A stretch of 64,000 nucleotides of DNA from Roseococcus sp. SYP-B2431. GTDB lineage: Bacteria; Pseudomonadota; Alphaproteobacteria; Acetobacterales; Acetobacteraceae. Positions within the stretch are counted from its first letter, which is position 1. Every line of letters begins with the position of its first letter. Both the position numbers and the translations under genes were made by a program. Below, in pieces: positions 1-7,846 of this stretch. The stretch covers positions 186,001 to 250,000 of the forward strand of contig NZ_SJXD01000028.1 in assembly GCF_004336745.1 (NCBI RefSeq), given 5' to 3'. The notes beneath the pieces were generated by a model that was not told the origin of the DNA, made no database searches, and saw nothing but the letters and a program-made list of their open reading frames with translations.

Positions 1-58
1 GACGCCGCACTACACCGGCACGGACATCGCCGCGAAATTCCCGGTCGTGGTCGGGTAG
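1..58 (+). CDS. mtnD: Acireductone dioxygenase, C-terminal tail only (partial)
   Basis: The window opens inside a reading frame (codons from base 2) that encodes about 18 residues with the motif YTGTDIAAKFP before a TAG at 56-58. Acireductone dioxygenases of the methionine salvage pathway end in a similar FTGxDIAxxFP tail, and the next gene is the enolase-phosphatase that makes their substrate. The identification rests on this short tail plus context. The gene order mtnD-mtnC with a 1-base gap suggests one operon that recycles methylthioadenosine to methionine. Confidence 0.55.
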   Translation, partial: TPHYTGTDIAAKFPVVVG

Positions 59-59
59 C

Positions 60-734
60 GTGAGCGGTGGAATCACGCATGTCCTGACGGACATCGAAGG
101 GACCACCACCGCCATCGCCTTCGTCCACCGCAGCCTCTTCCCCTACGCGGCCTCCGCGCTGGAGGAGTTTTTGGCGCGGCACGGCGGCGAGGCGGAGGTG
201 GCGGCGGTGCTCGCGGAAGTGCCGGGCGAGGACAAGCTCGCGCAGCTGCGCGCCTGGATGGCGGCCGACGCCAAGGTCACGCCGCTGAAGGCGCTGCAGG
301 GCCTGATCTGGCGCGAGGGCTATGAGGCCGGCGCGCTGAAGGGCCACCTCTGGCCGGATGTGCCGGCCGCGCTGCGCGGCTGGCGCGCGCGGGGGCTGCA
401 TCTGGCGATCTATTCCTCGGGCAGCGAGGAGGCGCAGCGCCTGCTGGTGCGCCACTCCGAGGCGGGCGACCTGGAGCCGATCTTCGACGGCTTCTTCGAC
501 ACGCGCCTGGGCATGAAGCGCGAGGCCGCCAGCTACGCGGCCATCGCCCGGGCCTGGGGCGCGGCGCCGGAGAACATCCTGTTCCTCTCCGACGTCGCCG
601 AGGAGCTGGACGCCGCCCGCGAGGCCGGCCTCGCCACCTGCCAGCTCGTCCGCGCCGAGGACGGGACCAAAGCTTCGGGCCGGCATCCCGAGGCCGCCGA
701 TTTCCAGGAAGTGACAGCGCTGCTGCCGGCGTGA
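60..734 (+). CDS. mtnC: Enolase-phosphatase E1 (methionine salvage)
   Basis: This 224-residue HAD-superfamily protein matches MtnC in length and motifs. HAD motif I is DIEGT (nucleophile Asp11, with Glu13 where most phosphatases have Asp, which is typical of E1). Motif II is the SSGS stretch at 119-122, motif III Lys is in GMKREA (about 153), and the acidic motif is FLSDVAEE (about 175-182). The enzyme enolises and dephosphorylates 2,3-diketo-5-methylthiopentyl-1-phosphate to the acireductone in the cytosol. The start is GTG at 60, one base after the stop of the upstream mtnD, so the two are probably translated from one message. Confidence 0.93.
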   Translation: MSGGITHVLTDIEGTTTAIAFVHRSLFPYAASALEEFLARHGGEAEVAAVLAEVPGEDKLAQLRAWMAADAKVTPLKALQGLIWREGYEAGALKGHLWPDVPAALRGWRARGLHLAIYSSGSEEAQRLLVRHSEAGDLEPIFDGFFDTRLGMKREAASYAAIARAWGAAPENILFLSDVAEELDAAREAGLATCQLVRAEDGTKASGRHPEAADFQEVTALLPA

Positions 735-792
735 CAGGGCTTTGCCGCGCAGCTAGAACCGACTTCACCGCCATCGCGGAGAGCCGCCGCAC

Positions 793-1773
793 ATGCTGAC
801 GACCTATACCGTCGAGAACGGCCATCTCGCGATGCGCGAGGGCGTGCGCGAAGCCGAGGCTCTGCGCCGCGCCGTCTGGATCGACCTGCTGCAGCCCTCC
901 CGCGAGGAGGAGCACGCGGTGCAGGACGCGCTGCACATCGAGGTCCCGACGCGCGAGGAGATGCAGGAGATCGAAAGCTCCTCGCGCCTCTACCGCGAGG
1001 AGGACACGCTCGTCCTGACCGCCAACTTCCTCTACGGCGTCGAGACGGGCGAGTTCAGCTCGACGCCGATCTCCTTCGTGCTGGCCGGCAATTCGCTGGT
1101 GACGGTGCGCTATGCGACGCCCAAGGCCTTCCCGGTCTTCGCGGCGCGCTGCGCCAAGTCGCCGGCGCTGCTGACCAGCGGCGACGCGGTGATGCTGCAT
1201 CTCTTCGAGCAGATCGTGGACCGCCTCGCCGACATCCTGGAGCGCATCGGCGCCGACATGGACCGCGCGAGCCAGGGCGCCTTCCGCCGCGGCAAGCCGG
1301 GCGAGCCCACGCTCGGCCAGAACGACCTGAAGGAGGTGCTGCTGACGCTGGGCCAGGTCGGCGAGGTGACGACCCGCGCCTCGGAGACGCTGCTCGGGCT
1401 GAACCGCATCCTGACCTTCGTCGGCGCGGAGAAGGCGATGGCGATCCGCAAGGAGAACCAGGGCAGCATCAAGACCCTGGTGCGGGACGTGCGCTCGCTG
1501 GTCGAGCACGCGAACTTCCTCAACAACAAGGCGACCTTCCTGCTGGACGCGGTGCTCGGCATCATCAACATCGAGCAGACGAACATCATCAAGACCTTCA
1601 CCGTGGTGAGCGTCGCGCTGATGCCGCCGACGCTGATCGCCAGCATCTACGGCATGAACTTCCAGCACATGCCGGAACTCGAATGGACGGCCGGTTATCC
1701 GCTCGCGCTGGCGCTGATGATCACGACCGCGGTGGTGCCGGTCTGGTACTTCAAGCGGAAGGGATGGCTGTAA
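793..1773 (+). CDS. corA: CorA-family magnesium/divalent cation transporter
   Basis: The 326-residue protein has the CorA plan: a long acidic and helical cytoplasmic domain, then two C-terminal membrane segments. The signature Y-G-M-N lies at the end of the first membrane helix (GMN at about 287-289), followed by an acidic periplasmic loop (MPELEW), a second helix and a basic KRK tail. These are the hallmarks of the pentameric Mg2+ channel of the inner membrane. A GGAGAG site precedes the ATG. It overlaps the next gene by 10 bases in a different frame, suggesting coupling. Transport of Co2+, Ni2+ or Zn2+ instead of Mg2+ cannot be excluded from sequence. Confidence 0.92.
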   Translation: MLTTYTVENGHLAMREGVREAEALRRAVWIDLLQPSREEEHAVQDALHIEVPTREEMQEIESSSRLYREEDTLVLTANFLYGVETGEFSSTPISFVLAGNSLVTVRYATPKAFPVFAARCAKSPALLTSGDAVMLHLFEQIVDRLADILERIGADMDRASQGAFRRGKPGEPTLGQNDLKEVLLTLGQVGEVTTRASETLLGLNRILTFVGAEKAMAIRKENQGSIKTLVRDVRSLVEHANFLNNKATFLLDAVLGIINIEQTNIIKTFTVVSVALMPPTLIASIYGMNFQHMPELEWTAGYPLALALMITTAVVPVWYFKRKGWL

Positions 1774-2399
1774 GCTTCGACGCCGCATTCGGCGCGCAGC
1801 TCGACCTGCTGCTGCGCTGGCGGCGCGACGTGCGCCAGTTCCGGTCCGATCCCCTGCCCGAAGGCACGCTGGAAGCGCTGGTGGAACGCGCCTGCCTCGC
1901 GCCTTCGGTCGGGAACTCGCAGCCGTGGCGCTTCGTCGCGGTGGAATCGCCGGAGCGCCGCGCCGCCATCCGCGCGGAGTTCGAGGCCTGCAACGCCGCG
2001 GCGCTGACATCGCAGCCGGCGGAGCGCGCGGAGGCCTATGCCGCGCTGAAGCTCGCGGGGCTCGTCGAGGCGCCGGTGCATCTCGCCGTCTTCTGCGACG
2101 AGACGACGGAAGCGGGCCACGGACTCGGGCGCGCGACCATGCCGGAGACGCTGCGCGCCTCGGCCATGGGCGCGGTCTTCGCGCTCTGGCTCGCGGCCCG
2201 CGCGCGGGGGATCGGCGTGGGATGGGTCTCGATCCTGCGGGCCGATCGGCTGGCGGAGATCCTGGCGGTGCCGGAGGGCTGGAGCCTCGTCGCCTATCTG
2301 TGCATCGGCTATCCGGACGCCGAGGACGACACGCCGGAACTCGAGCGCAGGGGCTGGCAAGGGCCGGACGCGGCGGCGCGCGTCATCGCAAGACGATAG
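1764..2399 (+). CDS. bluB: BluB-like 5,6-dimethylbenzimidazole synthase / nitroreductase-fold flavoprotein
   Basis: The 211-residue product begins at the ATG at 1764; the longer open frame from 1683 would lie inside corA and adds no homologous sequence. It has the nitroreductase fold: RRDVRQFR near the N-terminus (FMN contact), SVGNSQPWRF at about 46-55, and GVGWVSIL with the IGYP segment toward the C-terminus. BluB destroys reduced FMN with oxygen to yield 5,6-dimethylbenzimidazole, the lower ligand of cobalamin. No other cobalamin gene is in the window, so the BluB name rests on family motifs (RRDVRxFR, SxGxSQPWRF). A general nitroreductase is the alternative. Confidence 0.82.
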   Translation: MAVSFDAAFGAQLDLLLRWRRDVRQFRSDPLPEGTLEALVERACLAPSVGNSQPWRFVAVESPERRAAIRAEFEACNAAALTSQPAERAEAYAALKLAGLVEAPVHLAVFCDETTEAGHGLGRATMPETLRASAMGAVFALWLAARARGIGVGWVSILRADRLAEILAVPEGWSLVAYLCIGYPDAEDDTPELERRGWQGPDAAARVIARR

Positions 2400-2460
2400 C
2401 GGCCCTCCTTGACCTCGGAGCTTCCCCACGGCTTCCATCGCGCCGCAGCAGGAGAAGCCC

Positions 2461-3414
2461 ATGGCCGCCACCCATCACGTCGCCGCGACGCCCGAGACCA
2501 TCCATTGGGGCACCTTCGACGCCAGCTTCAAGCCCGTGCTCGAAGTGGAGAGCGGCGACCTGGTGGTGATGCAGTGCATCTCCGGACCGCCGGACGTGCT
2601 GGCCGAGGCGAAGGAGCTCGGCCTCGACATCCGGCCCGAGCTCGTCGCCTATCACGCCAGCAAGCCGCCACGCCTCGGGCCGCATATGCTGACCGGGCCC
2701 GTGGCCGTGAAGGGCGCCATGCCGGGCGACACGCTGCGCGTGGACATCGAGAAGATCGATCTCGGCGCGGAGTGGGGCTATTGCGGCTTCCGGCCGCTCG
2801 GCGGCACGCTGCCGGAGGACTTCCCCTACCGGAAGATGCTCCACATCCTGGTCGACCACGAGAAGCGCACGGGCCATGTGCCGATCGGGCCCGGCATCAC
2901 CCTGCCGCTCGCGCCCTTCTTCGGCGTGATGGGCGTGGCGCCGCCGGCCGAATGGGGCGGCATCTCGACCAAGGAGCCGCGCGCGCATGGCGGCAACCTG
3001 GACAACAAGGAGATCGGCGAGGGGGCGACGCTGTTCCTGCCGGTGCATGTCCCGGGCGCGAACTTCTCCGCGGGCGATGGGCATGGCGTGCAGGGCGACG
3101 GCGAGGTCTGCATCAACGCGCTGGAGATGTGCCTGACGGGCCATTTCCGCTTCACGCTGCTGAAGGACGAGAAGCTCGCCTATCCGCGCGCCGAGACGCC
3201 GACGCACTTCATCACCATGGGCATGCACGAGGATCTCGACGAGGCGATGAAGAAATCGCTGCGCGAGATGATCGGCTTCATCACCAGCCGGACGAATCTC
3301 AGCCCGGCGGATGCCTACCAGTTCTGCTCGCTGGCGGTCGACTTCCACGTGACGCAGACCGTGAACGGCGAGAAGGGCGTGCACGGGCTGCTGAAGAAGG
3401 GCCTGCTGTTCTGA
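2461..3414 (+). CDS. Acetamidase/formamidase family protein
   Basis: The 317-residue protein has features of the FmdA/AmdA amidase family: an N-terminal HWGxFD segment, a GDLVVMQCISGPP stretch, HMLTGPVAVKGAMPGDTL, and a later GGNLDNKEIGEGATLFLPVHVPGA block followed by a conserved GDGHGVQGDGEV motif. Members hydrolyse short-chain amides such as formamide or acetamide to acid and ammonia. The start ATG at 2461 has AGGAGAA about 6 bases upstream. It stands alone between bluB and the convergent ars operon (21-base gap at its 3' end). The substrate cannot be told from sequence. Confidence 0.88.
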   Translation: MAATHHVAATPETIHWGTFDASFKPVLEVESGDLVVMQCISGPPDVLAEAKELGLDIRPELVAYHASKPPRLGPHMLTGPVAVKGAMPGDTLRVDIEKIDLGAEWGYCGFRPLGGTLPEDFPYRKMLHILVDHEKRTGHVPIGPGITLPLAPFFGVMGVAPPAEWGGISTKEPRAHGGNLDNKEIGEGATLFLPVHVPGANFSAGDGHGVQGDGEVCINALEMCLTGHFRFTLLKDEKLAYPRAETPTHFITMGMHEDLDEAMKKSLREMIGFITSRTNLSPADAYQFCSLAVDFHVTQTVNGEKGVHGLLKKGLLF

Positions 3415-3435
3415 CCGGCCTCGAGCGCGGCCCGT

Positions 3436-4485
3436 TCAGCCGCGCTCGTACCAGCCGCGCGAACGCCGGACGATGTGCACCACGGACAGCATCACCGGCA
3501 CCTCGATCAGCACGCCCACCACCGTCGCCAGCGCCGCGCCGGACTGGAAGCCGAAGAGCGCGATCGCCGTTGCGACCGCCAGCTCGAAGAAGTTGCTGGC
3601 GCCAATGAGGGCGGAAGGACCGGCGACGCACCACGCCACGCCGAGCTTGCGGTTCAGCCAATAGGCAAGGCCCGCGTTGAAGTAGACCTGGATCAGGATC
3701 GGCACCGCGAGCAGCGCGATCACCAGAGGCTGGCGGAGGATCTGCTCGCCCTGGAGGCCGAACAGCAGCACCAGCGTCGCCAGCAGCGCCGTCAGCGACC
3801 AGGGGCCGAGCACGCGCAGCGTGCGGTCCAGCGCGCCGCGCGCCAGCAGGGCTCGCCGCCAGAGCTGCGCCACCACCACCGGCACGACAATGTAGAGCAC
3901 GACCGAGAGCAGCAGCGTATCCCACGGGACCATGATCGCGGAGAGGCCGAGCAGCAGCCCCACCACCGGGGCGAAGGCCACCACCATGATCATGTCGTTC
4001 AGCGCCACCTGGCCCAGGGTGAAATGCGGCTCGCCCTCCACGAGGTTCGACCAGACGAAGACCATCGCCGTGCAGGGCGCCGCCGCCAGCAGGATCAGCC
4101 CTGCCATGTAGCTGTCGATCTGGTCCGCCGGCAGCCAGGCGCGGAACAGCGTGCCGAGGAACAGCCAGCCCAGCAGCGCCATGGAGAAGGGCTTCACCAG
4201 CCAGTTGATGCCGACGGTGACGGCGATGCCGCGCCAATGCGCGCCGAGCTGGCCAAGCGCGGCGAGGTCGATCTTCAGCAGCATGGGGATGATCATCAGC
4301 CAGACCAGCACGGCGACGGGCAGGTTCACCTCCGCCACCGTCGCGGCGCCCAGCGCATGGAAGGCGCCGGGAACCAGCTGGCCCAGCAGCACGCCCACGA
4401 CGATGCAGAGCGCGACCCAGAGCGTCAGGAAGCGCTCGAACAGGTTCATCGCCGGCGGCCTGGCCGAAAGGGCTGTCGCGCTCAT
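3436..4485 (-). CDS. acr3: ACR3-family arsenite efflux permease
   Basis: The product is about 349 residues with some ten hydrophobic segments. It carries the ACR3 signature around the conserved cysteine, APCTAMVFVWSNL, needed for As(III) transport, and the family's NDMIMV and IGASNFFELAVA segments. It exports arsenite through the inner membrane using the proton-motive force. The start ATG at 4485 overlaps the stop of the upstream arsO-arsC frame by 4 bases (ATGA); the longer open frame begins inside that gene and is not credible. It is the last gene of the ars operon, so As(V) reduced by ArsC can be exported here. Confidence 0.93.
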   Translation of the reverse strand: MSATALSARPPAMNLFERFLTLWVALCIVVGVLLGQLVPGAFHALGAATVAEVNLPVAVLVWLMIIPMLLKIDLAALGQLGAHWRGIAVTVGINWLVKPFSMALLGWLFLGTLFRAWLPADQIDSYMAGLILLAAAPCTAMVFVWSNLVEGEPHFTLGQVALNDMIMVVAFAPVVGLLLGLSAIMVPWDTLLLSVVLYIVVPVVVAQLWRRALLARGALDRTLRVLGPWSLTALLATLVLLFGLQGEQILRQPLVIALLAVPILIQVYFNAGLAYWLNRKLGVAWCVAGPSALIGASNFFELAVATAIALFGFQSGAALATVVGVLIEVPVMLSVVHIVRRSRGWYERG

Positions 4486-6206
4486 GCGAGGCGCCGCCCC
4501 TGCGCGTCCACCACCGCCTCGCCGTCCTCCTTCGCGAAGGCCGCGCGCTGCGCGCCGGGCAGGATGTCGAGCACCGTTTCGGACGGGCGGCAAAGCTTCA
4601 CGCCGAGCCGCGTCACCACGATCGGACGGTTGATGAGGATGGGATGCGCCATCATCGCGTCCACAAGCTGCTCATCCGTGAGCGCGGGATCGTCGAGGCC
4701 GAGCCCGGCATAGGGCGTGCCCTTCTCGCGCAGCAGGCCGCGCACGGAGATGCCCATGCGGGCGATGAGCGCCATGAGCTCGTCGCGCGTCGGCGGCGCC
4801 TTCAGGTACTCGATGATCCGCGGCTCCTCGCCGCTGTTGCGGATCAGGCCGAGGACGTTGCGCGAGGTGCCGCAATCCGGGTTGTGGTAGATCGTGACGG
4901 TCATGCGTGGACTTCCCTGGGGGGTGCAGCAGGAGGAGGGCGCCGCTGCGGCCGGGCGCGTGCTGCACACGCCGGTCTCCGGCAGCTCCAGCTCCACGCG
5001 CGCCGCGGCCTCCATGTCGCCCGTCAGCGCCGCCGCGATGGAGCGCACCTGTTCGTGGCCGGTGGCCAGGAGAAAGGTCGGCGCGCGCCCGTAGCTCTTC
5101 ATCCCGGCGATGAAGAAGTCCTTCTCCGGCTGCGCGAGCTCGCGCGCGCCATGCGGACGCACCGTGCCGCAGCTGTGCAGGTTGGGATCGATCAGCGGGC
5201 CGAGGGCTTCCGCGCATTCGAGCCCGGGATCGAGCCTCAGCCGGACCTCGCGCAGCATCGAAAGGTCGGGCCGGAAGCCAGTCGCGACGATCAGCTCGTC
5301 CGCGGTGAAGGAGGATGGCCGCCCGCCATGGTCGCCGATCACGCGCAGAGCGGCGCCATCGCGCCGGATCCCGGCGATGCGGAAGGGCGTGAGCACCTCG
5401 ACGGCGCAGCTTTCGACCAGATGCCGGGCCTGGCTGCCGAGCGCGCCTCGCGCGGGCAGCCCGTCCAGGTCCTCCCCGCCGAAGGCCGCCTCGAGGCGCG
5501 GCTTGCGCATGATCCAGAGGATCCGCGTCGCGGGCTCCTGCTGCCGCAGGGCGGCGAGATCGATCAGCGCATTGAGCGCGGAATGCCCGCCGCCGACGAC
5601 GGCCGTGGTCCGGCCGGCATGGCGCGCGCGCGCCGCCCCGAGCACCTCGGGGATGCCGGTGGCGACCCGGTCGGCGGCGGCGTCCTCGCCCATCGCGGGT
5701 AGCCCGTCGGCACCGGACGGGTTGGGCGTCGACCAAGTGCCGGAGGCGTCGATCACCGCGCGCGCCTCGAAGCTGCGCAGCCGGCCGCCCGGACCTTGCG
5801 TGCGGAGCACGAAGGGGAGTGCATCGCGGCCATCCGTGCGGAGCTTGTCGCAGCCCTTGCGCGTCACCGCGACGACGCGGCTGTCCAGTTGGATGTGCGG
5901 CGCGAGCGTCGGCAGGGCTGCCAGCGGCTCCAGGTAGCCGGCGACCAGCTCGCCGCCGGTCGGCACCTGGTCCATCGGCGGATGGGTCCAGCCGGCGGCG
6001 GCCAGCAGCGCGCCGGCTGCCGTGTCCACGCAGTAGCGCCAGGGCGTGAACATCCGCACATGCGCCCACTGCCGCACGCTCTGCGCGACGGCGGGGCCGG
6101 CCTCGAGGATCAGCGGCACCTCGCCGCGCGCCAGGAGCTGCGCCGCCGCGGCCAGCCCCACGGGACCGGCGCCGATCACGGCCACGGGAAAGCCGGCCTT
6201 TGTCAT
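4482..6206 (-). CDS. ArsO-like flavoprotein fused in frame to arsenate reductase ArsC
   Basis: One uninterrupted 574-codon frame encodes two normally separate proteins. Residues 1 to about 430 are a flavin monooxygenase-like, FAD/NAD(P)-binding oxidoreductase with the dinucleotide motif IGAGPVGLAAA near residue 10 and a second Rossmann motif VVGGGHSALNA near 202, as in ArsO-type proteins of ars operons. From Met435 a complete 140-residue ArsC follows, with the catalytic loop NPDCGTSRN (Cys445) and the LINRPIV segment of glutaredoxin-coupled arsenate reductases. No stop separates them. An AGGGAAG ribosome-binding-like site lies just before the internal ATG at 4904-4902, so separate ArsC could also be made. 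ArsC reduces arsenate to arsenite; the role of ArsO-type flavoproteins is not settled. The start overlaps arsR by 4 bases. Confidence 0.85.
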   Translation of the reverse strand: MTKAGFPVAVIGAGPVGLAAAAQLLARGEVPLILEAGPAVAQSVRQWAHVRMFTPWRYCVDTAAGALLAAAGWTHPPMDQVPTGGELVAGYLEPLAALPTLAPHIQLDSRVVAVTRKGCDKLRTDGRDALPFVLRTQGPGGRLRSFEARAVIDASGTWSTPNPSGADGLPAMGEDAAADRVATGIPEVLGAARARHAGRTTAVVGGGHSALNALIDLAALRQQEPATRILWIMRKPRLEAAFGGEDLDGLPARGALGSQARHLVESCAVEVLTPFRIAGIRRDGAALRVIGDHGGRPSSFTADELIVATGFRPDLSMLREVRLRLDPGLECAEALGPLIDPNLHSCGTVRPHGARELAQPEKDFFIAGMKSYGRAPTFLLATGHEQVRSIAAALTGDMEAAARVELELPETGVCSTRPAAAAPSSCCTPQGSPRMTVTIYHNPDCGTSRNVLGLIRNSGEEPRIIEYLKAPPTRDELMALIARMGISVRGLLREKGTPYAGLGLDDPALTDEQLVDAMMAHPILINRPIVVTRLGVKLCRPSETVLDILPGAQRAAFAKEDGEAVVDAQGRRLA

Positions 6207-6550
6207 GTCGAGCTCCTCTTGGGGAGGGGTGGGCAGGCGCCGGCGACCGGGAGGCAGGCCGCGACGTTGCCGCCGCAGCAGTTCTCGGTGAGGAAGCCGA
6301 CGAGGGAGTTCATCGCCTCGAATTCCGCGACGTAGATCAGCGAGCGGCCCTCCCGGCGGAAGGTCGAGAGGCCGGCCCGGCGAAGCTGCGTCAGGTGGAA
6401 GGAAAGCGTTGGCGACGGGAGGTCCAGCGCCTCGCCGATGCGGCCGGCCGAGAGACCCTCGGGCCCGGCCTGGACGAGCAGGCGGAAGATATCGAGACGG
6501 GTTTCCTGCGCGAGGGCGGCAAGCGCGGCGATGGCCGATGACTTCTCCAT
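6203..6550 (-). CDS. arsR: ArsR-family arsenite-responsive repressor
   Basis: The 115-residue winged-helix protein has the ArsR recognition region SPTLSFHLTQLRRAGL (about 46-61). It lacks the classical ELCVCDL metal site in helix alpha3. Instead the C-terminal tail carries Cys91-Cys92, Cys99 and Cys106 (CCGG then C and C), an arrangement like the Acidithiobacillus-type ArsR whose As(III) site is C-terminal. This resemblance is from memory of the family. The gene is first in the ars operon and overlaps the fused arsO-arsC gene by ATGA. It probably represses the operon by binding the inverted repeat right upstream and releases on As(III) binding. The Shine-Dalgarno GGAG is only 2-3 bases from the ATG. 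Confidence 0.9.
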   Translation of the reverse strand: MEKSSAIAALAALAQETRLDIFRLLVQAGPEGLSAGRIGEALDLPSPTLSFHLTQLRRAGLSTFRREGRSLIYVAEFEAMNSLVGFLTENCCGGNVAACLPVAGACPPLPKRSST

Positions 6551-6570
6551 ATCTCCAGAATAATGGAAAT
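6551..6570 (-). promoter_or_regulatory. Candidate ArsR operator (inverted repeat)
   Basis: Directly before the arsR start lies the imperfect inverted repeat ATCTCCA-N6-TGGAAAT (6 of 7 positions pair). It sits in an AT-rich patch unlike the GC-rich surroundings and overlaps the ribosome-binding site. Position and symmetry fit an autoregulatory ArsR site; no direct evidence. Confidence 0.45.
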
Positions 6571-6602
6571 TATGACGCCGTCAATCGCCGAGGGCACCAA
6601 CG

Positions 6603-6635
6603 AAAAAGCCCTCCGGCAGGGCTCTGCCGGAGGGC
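6603..6635 (-). terminator. Rho-independent terminator of the first binding-protein gene
   Basis: A perfect 12-bp stem (GCCCTCCGGCAG paired with its complement, loop GGCT) spans 6608-6635. Read on the minus strand it is followed by five T residues (6607-6603). It lies 41 bases after the stop of the minus-strand gene at 6677-7705 and isolates it from the arsR promoter. Confidence 0.85.
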
Positions 6636-6676
6636 GGATAGGACAGGCGCGCAACGCCGCGCCGGTCGCTGCCGTG

Positions 6677-7705
6677 TCACCGCATCGGCAGCGCGTACAT
6701 CAGCCCGCCATTGGTCCAGAGATTGTTCTGCGCGCGCGGCAGGCCCACCGGGGTCCGCTCGCCCATGGTCCGCTCGTAGAGCTCGCCGTAATTCCCGATC
6801 GCGCGGATCGCGTTATAGGCCCAGGCCGGGTCCAGCTTCAGCGACTGGCCGAGCTCGGGCGTGGCGCCCAGCAGGCGGCGGACATTGGCGTTGGTGCTGC
6901 TGCGGCGCATCTCCTCCGCAGTGGCGGCGGTCACGCCCAGCTCCTCGGCCTCGAGGAGCGCATAGGTGTACCAGCGCACAAGGTCGAACCATTCGTCGTC
7001 GCCGCGGCGGATATAGGCGGCATAGGGCTCCTTCGAGAACCGCTCCGGCAGCACCGTCCAGTCGCGCGGATTCTGCATGGTGGAGCGCGTCGCGGCGAGC
7101 TGCGAGGCATCGGTGCCGAAGGCGTCGCAGCGGCCGGCCTGCAGCGCGGCGGCCGCCTGGTCGGTCCGCTCGAAGACCACCGGCGTGAAGGGCACGTTGA
7201 CGCTGCGGAAGTAGTCGGCCGTGACCTGCTCGTTCGTCGTGCCCTGGATCAGGCAGATCGTCGCGCCGCTGAGGTCGCGCACGCGCTGCACGCCCAGGCT
7301 GTTGCGGACCATGAAGCCGTGGCCGTCGTAGAAATAGGTGACCGCGTGGCGCAGGCCGAGCGTGGTGTCGCGCAGCATGGTCTGCGTGCTGCCGCGGATC
7401 AGCACGTCGATCTCGCCCGAGCCCAGCGCGGTGAAGCGCATGGAGGCCGTCAGCGGGATGAAGCGCACCTTGGTGATGTCGTTGAAGATCGCGACCGCGA
7501 GGCCGCGGCAGAGATCGACCTCGAGGCCCTGATAGACGCCGCGGCTGTCGGGCAGCGACATGCCGGCATTGCCGGTGTGGACGCCGCAGGCGAGCGTGCC
7601 GCGCTGGCGCACCTGATCCAGGGTGGGACCGGCCTGGGCGGCGGTGCCGAGCACGCCGACGAGCGCCGCGGCCAGCGTGGCGCGGAGGAGTTCGTTCCAT
7701 TTCAT
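6677..7705 (-). CDS. General L-amino-acid ABC transporter substrate-binding protein (AapJ/BztA type), copy 1
   Basis: The 342-residue protein has a Sec signal peptide ending near AAQA (about 24) and a type II periplasmic binding fold of the polar amino-acid family: RGTLACGVH near the N-terminus, LEVDLCRGLAVAIF, FTALGSGEIDVL, the TTLGLRHAVTYFYDGHGFMV strand-helix and ICLIQGTTNEQ. Length and motifs match AapJ/BztA, which deliver broad-range L-amino acids to an ABC importer. No permease or ATPase genes accompany it. Two close paralogues follow upstream at 7847-8875 and 9064-10104, each with its own hairpin. It either serves a transporter encoded elsewhere or has a sensory role. Confidence 0.9.
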   Translation of the reverse strand: MKWNELLRATLAAALVGVLGTAAQAGPTLDQVRQRGTLACGVHTGNAGMSLPDSRGVYQGLEVDLCRGLAVAIFNDITKVRFIPLTASMRFTALGSGEIDVLIRGSTQTMLRDTTLGLRHAVTYFYDGHGFMVRNSLGVQRVRDLSGATICLIQGTTNEQVTADYFRSVNVPFTPVVFERTDQAAAALQAGRCDAFGTDASQLAATRSTMQNPRDWTVLPERFSKEPYAAYIRRGDDEWFDLVRWYTYALLEAEELGVTAATAEEMRRSSTNANVRRLLGATPELGQSLKLDPAWAYNAIRAIGNYGELYERTMGERTPVGLPRAQNNLWTNGGLMYALPMR

Positions 7706-7796
7706 GATTGACGTCCCTGGTCCCTGTGGCAGCGGGCAGAATGGTCCGCGCGGGCCGTGGCGAAGTCAATCATCGCATGTGCTGCGCTGCGAAGGT

Positions 7797-7839
7797 GCGC
7801 GGCAGAGCCCCCGGCGCAGTGCCGGGGCCTCTGCCGCGC
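7797..7839 (-). terminator. Long hairpin after the second binding-protein gene
   Basis: Two 19-base arms pair with a single mismatch around a 5-base loop (GCAGT). It starts 8 bases past the stop of the minus-strand gene at 7847-8875. No T run follows on the minus strand, so it may act as a weak or Rho-assisted terminator or as an mRNA 3' stabiliser. Confidence 0.55.
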
Positions 7840-7846
7840 GGCGTGC

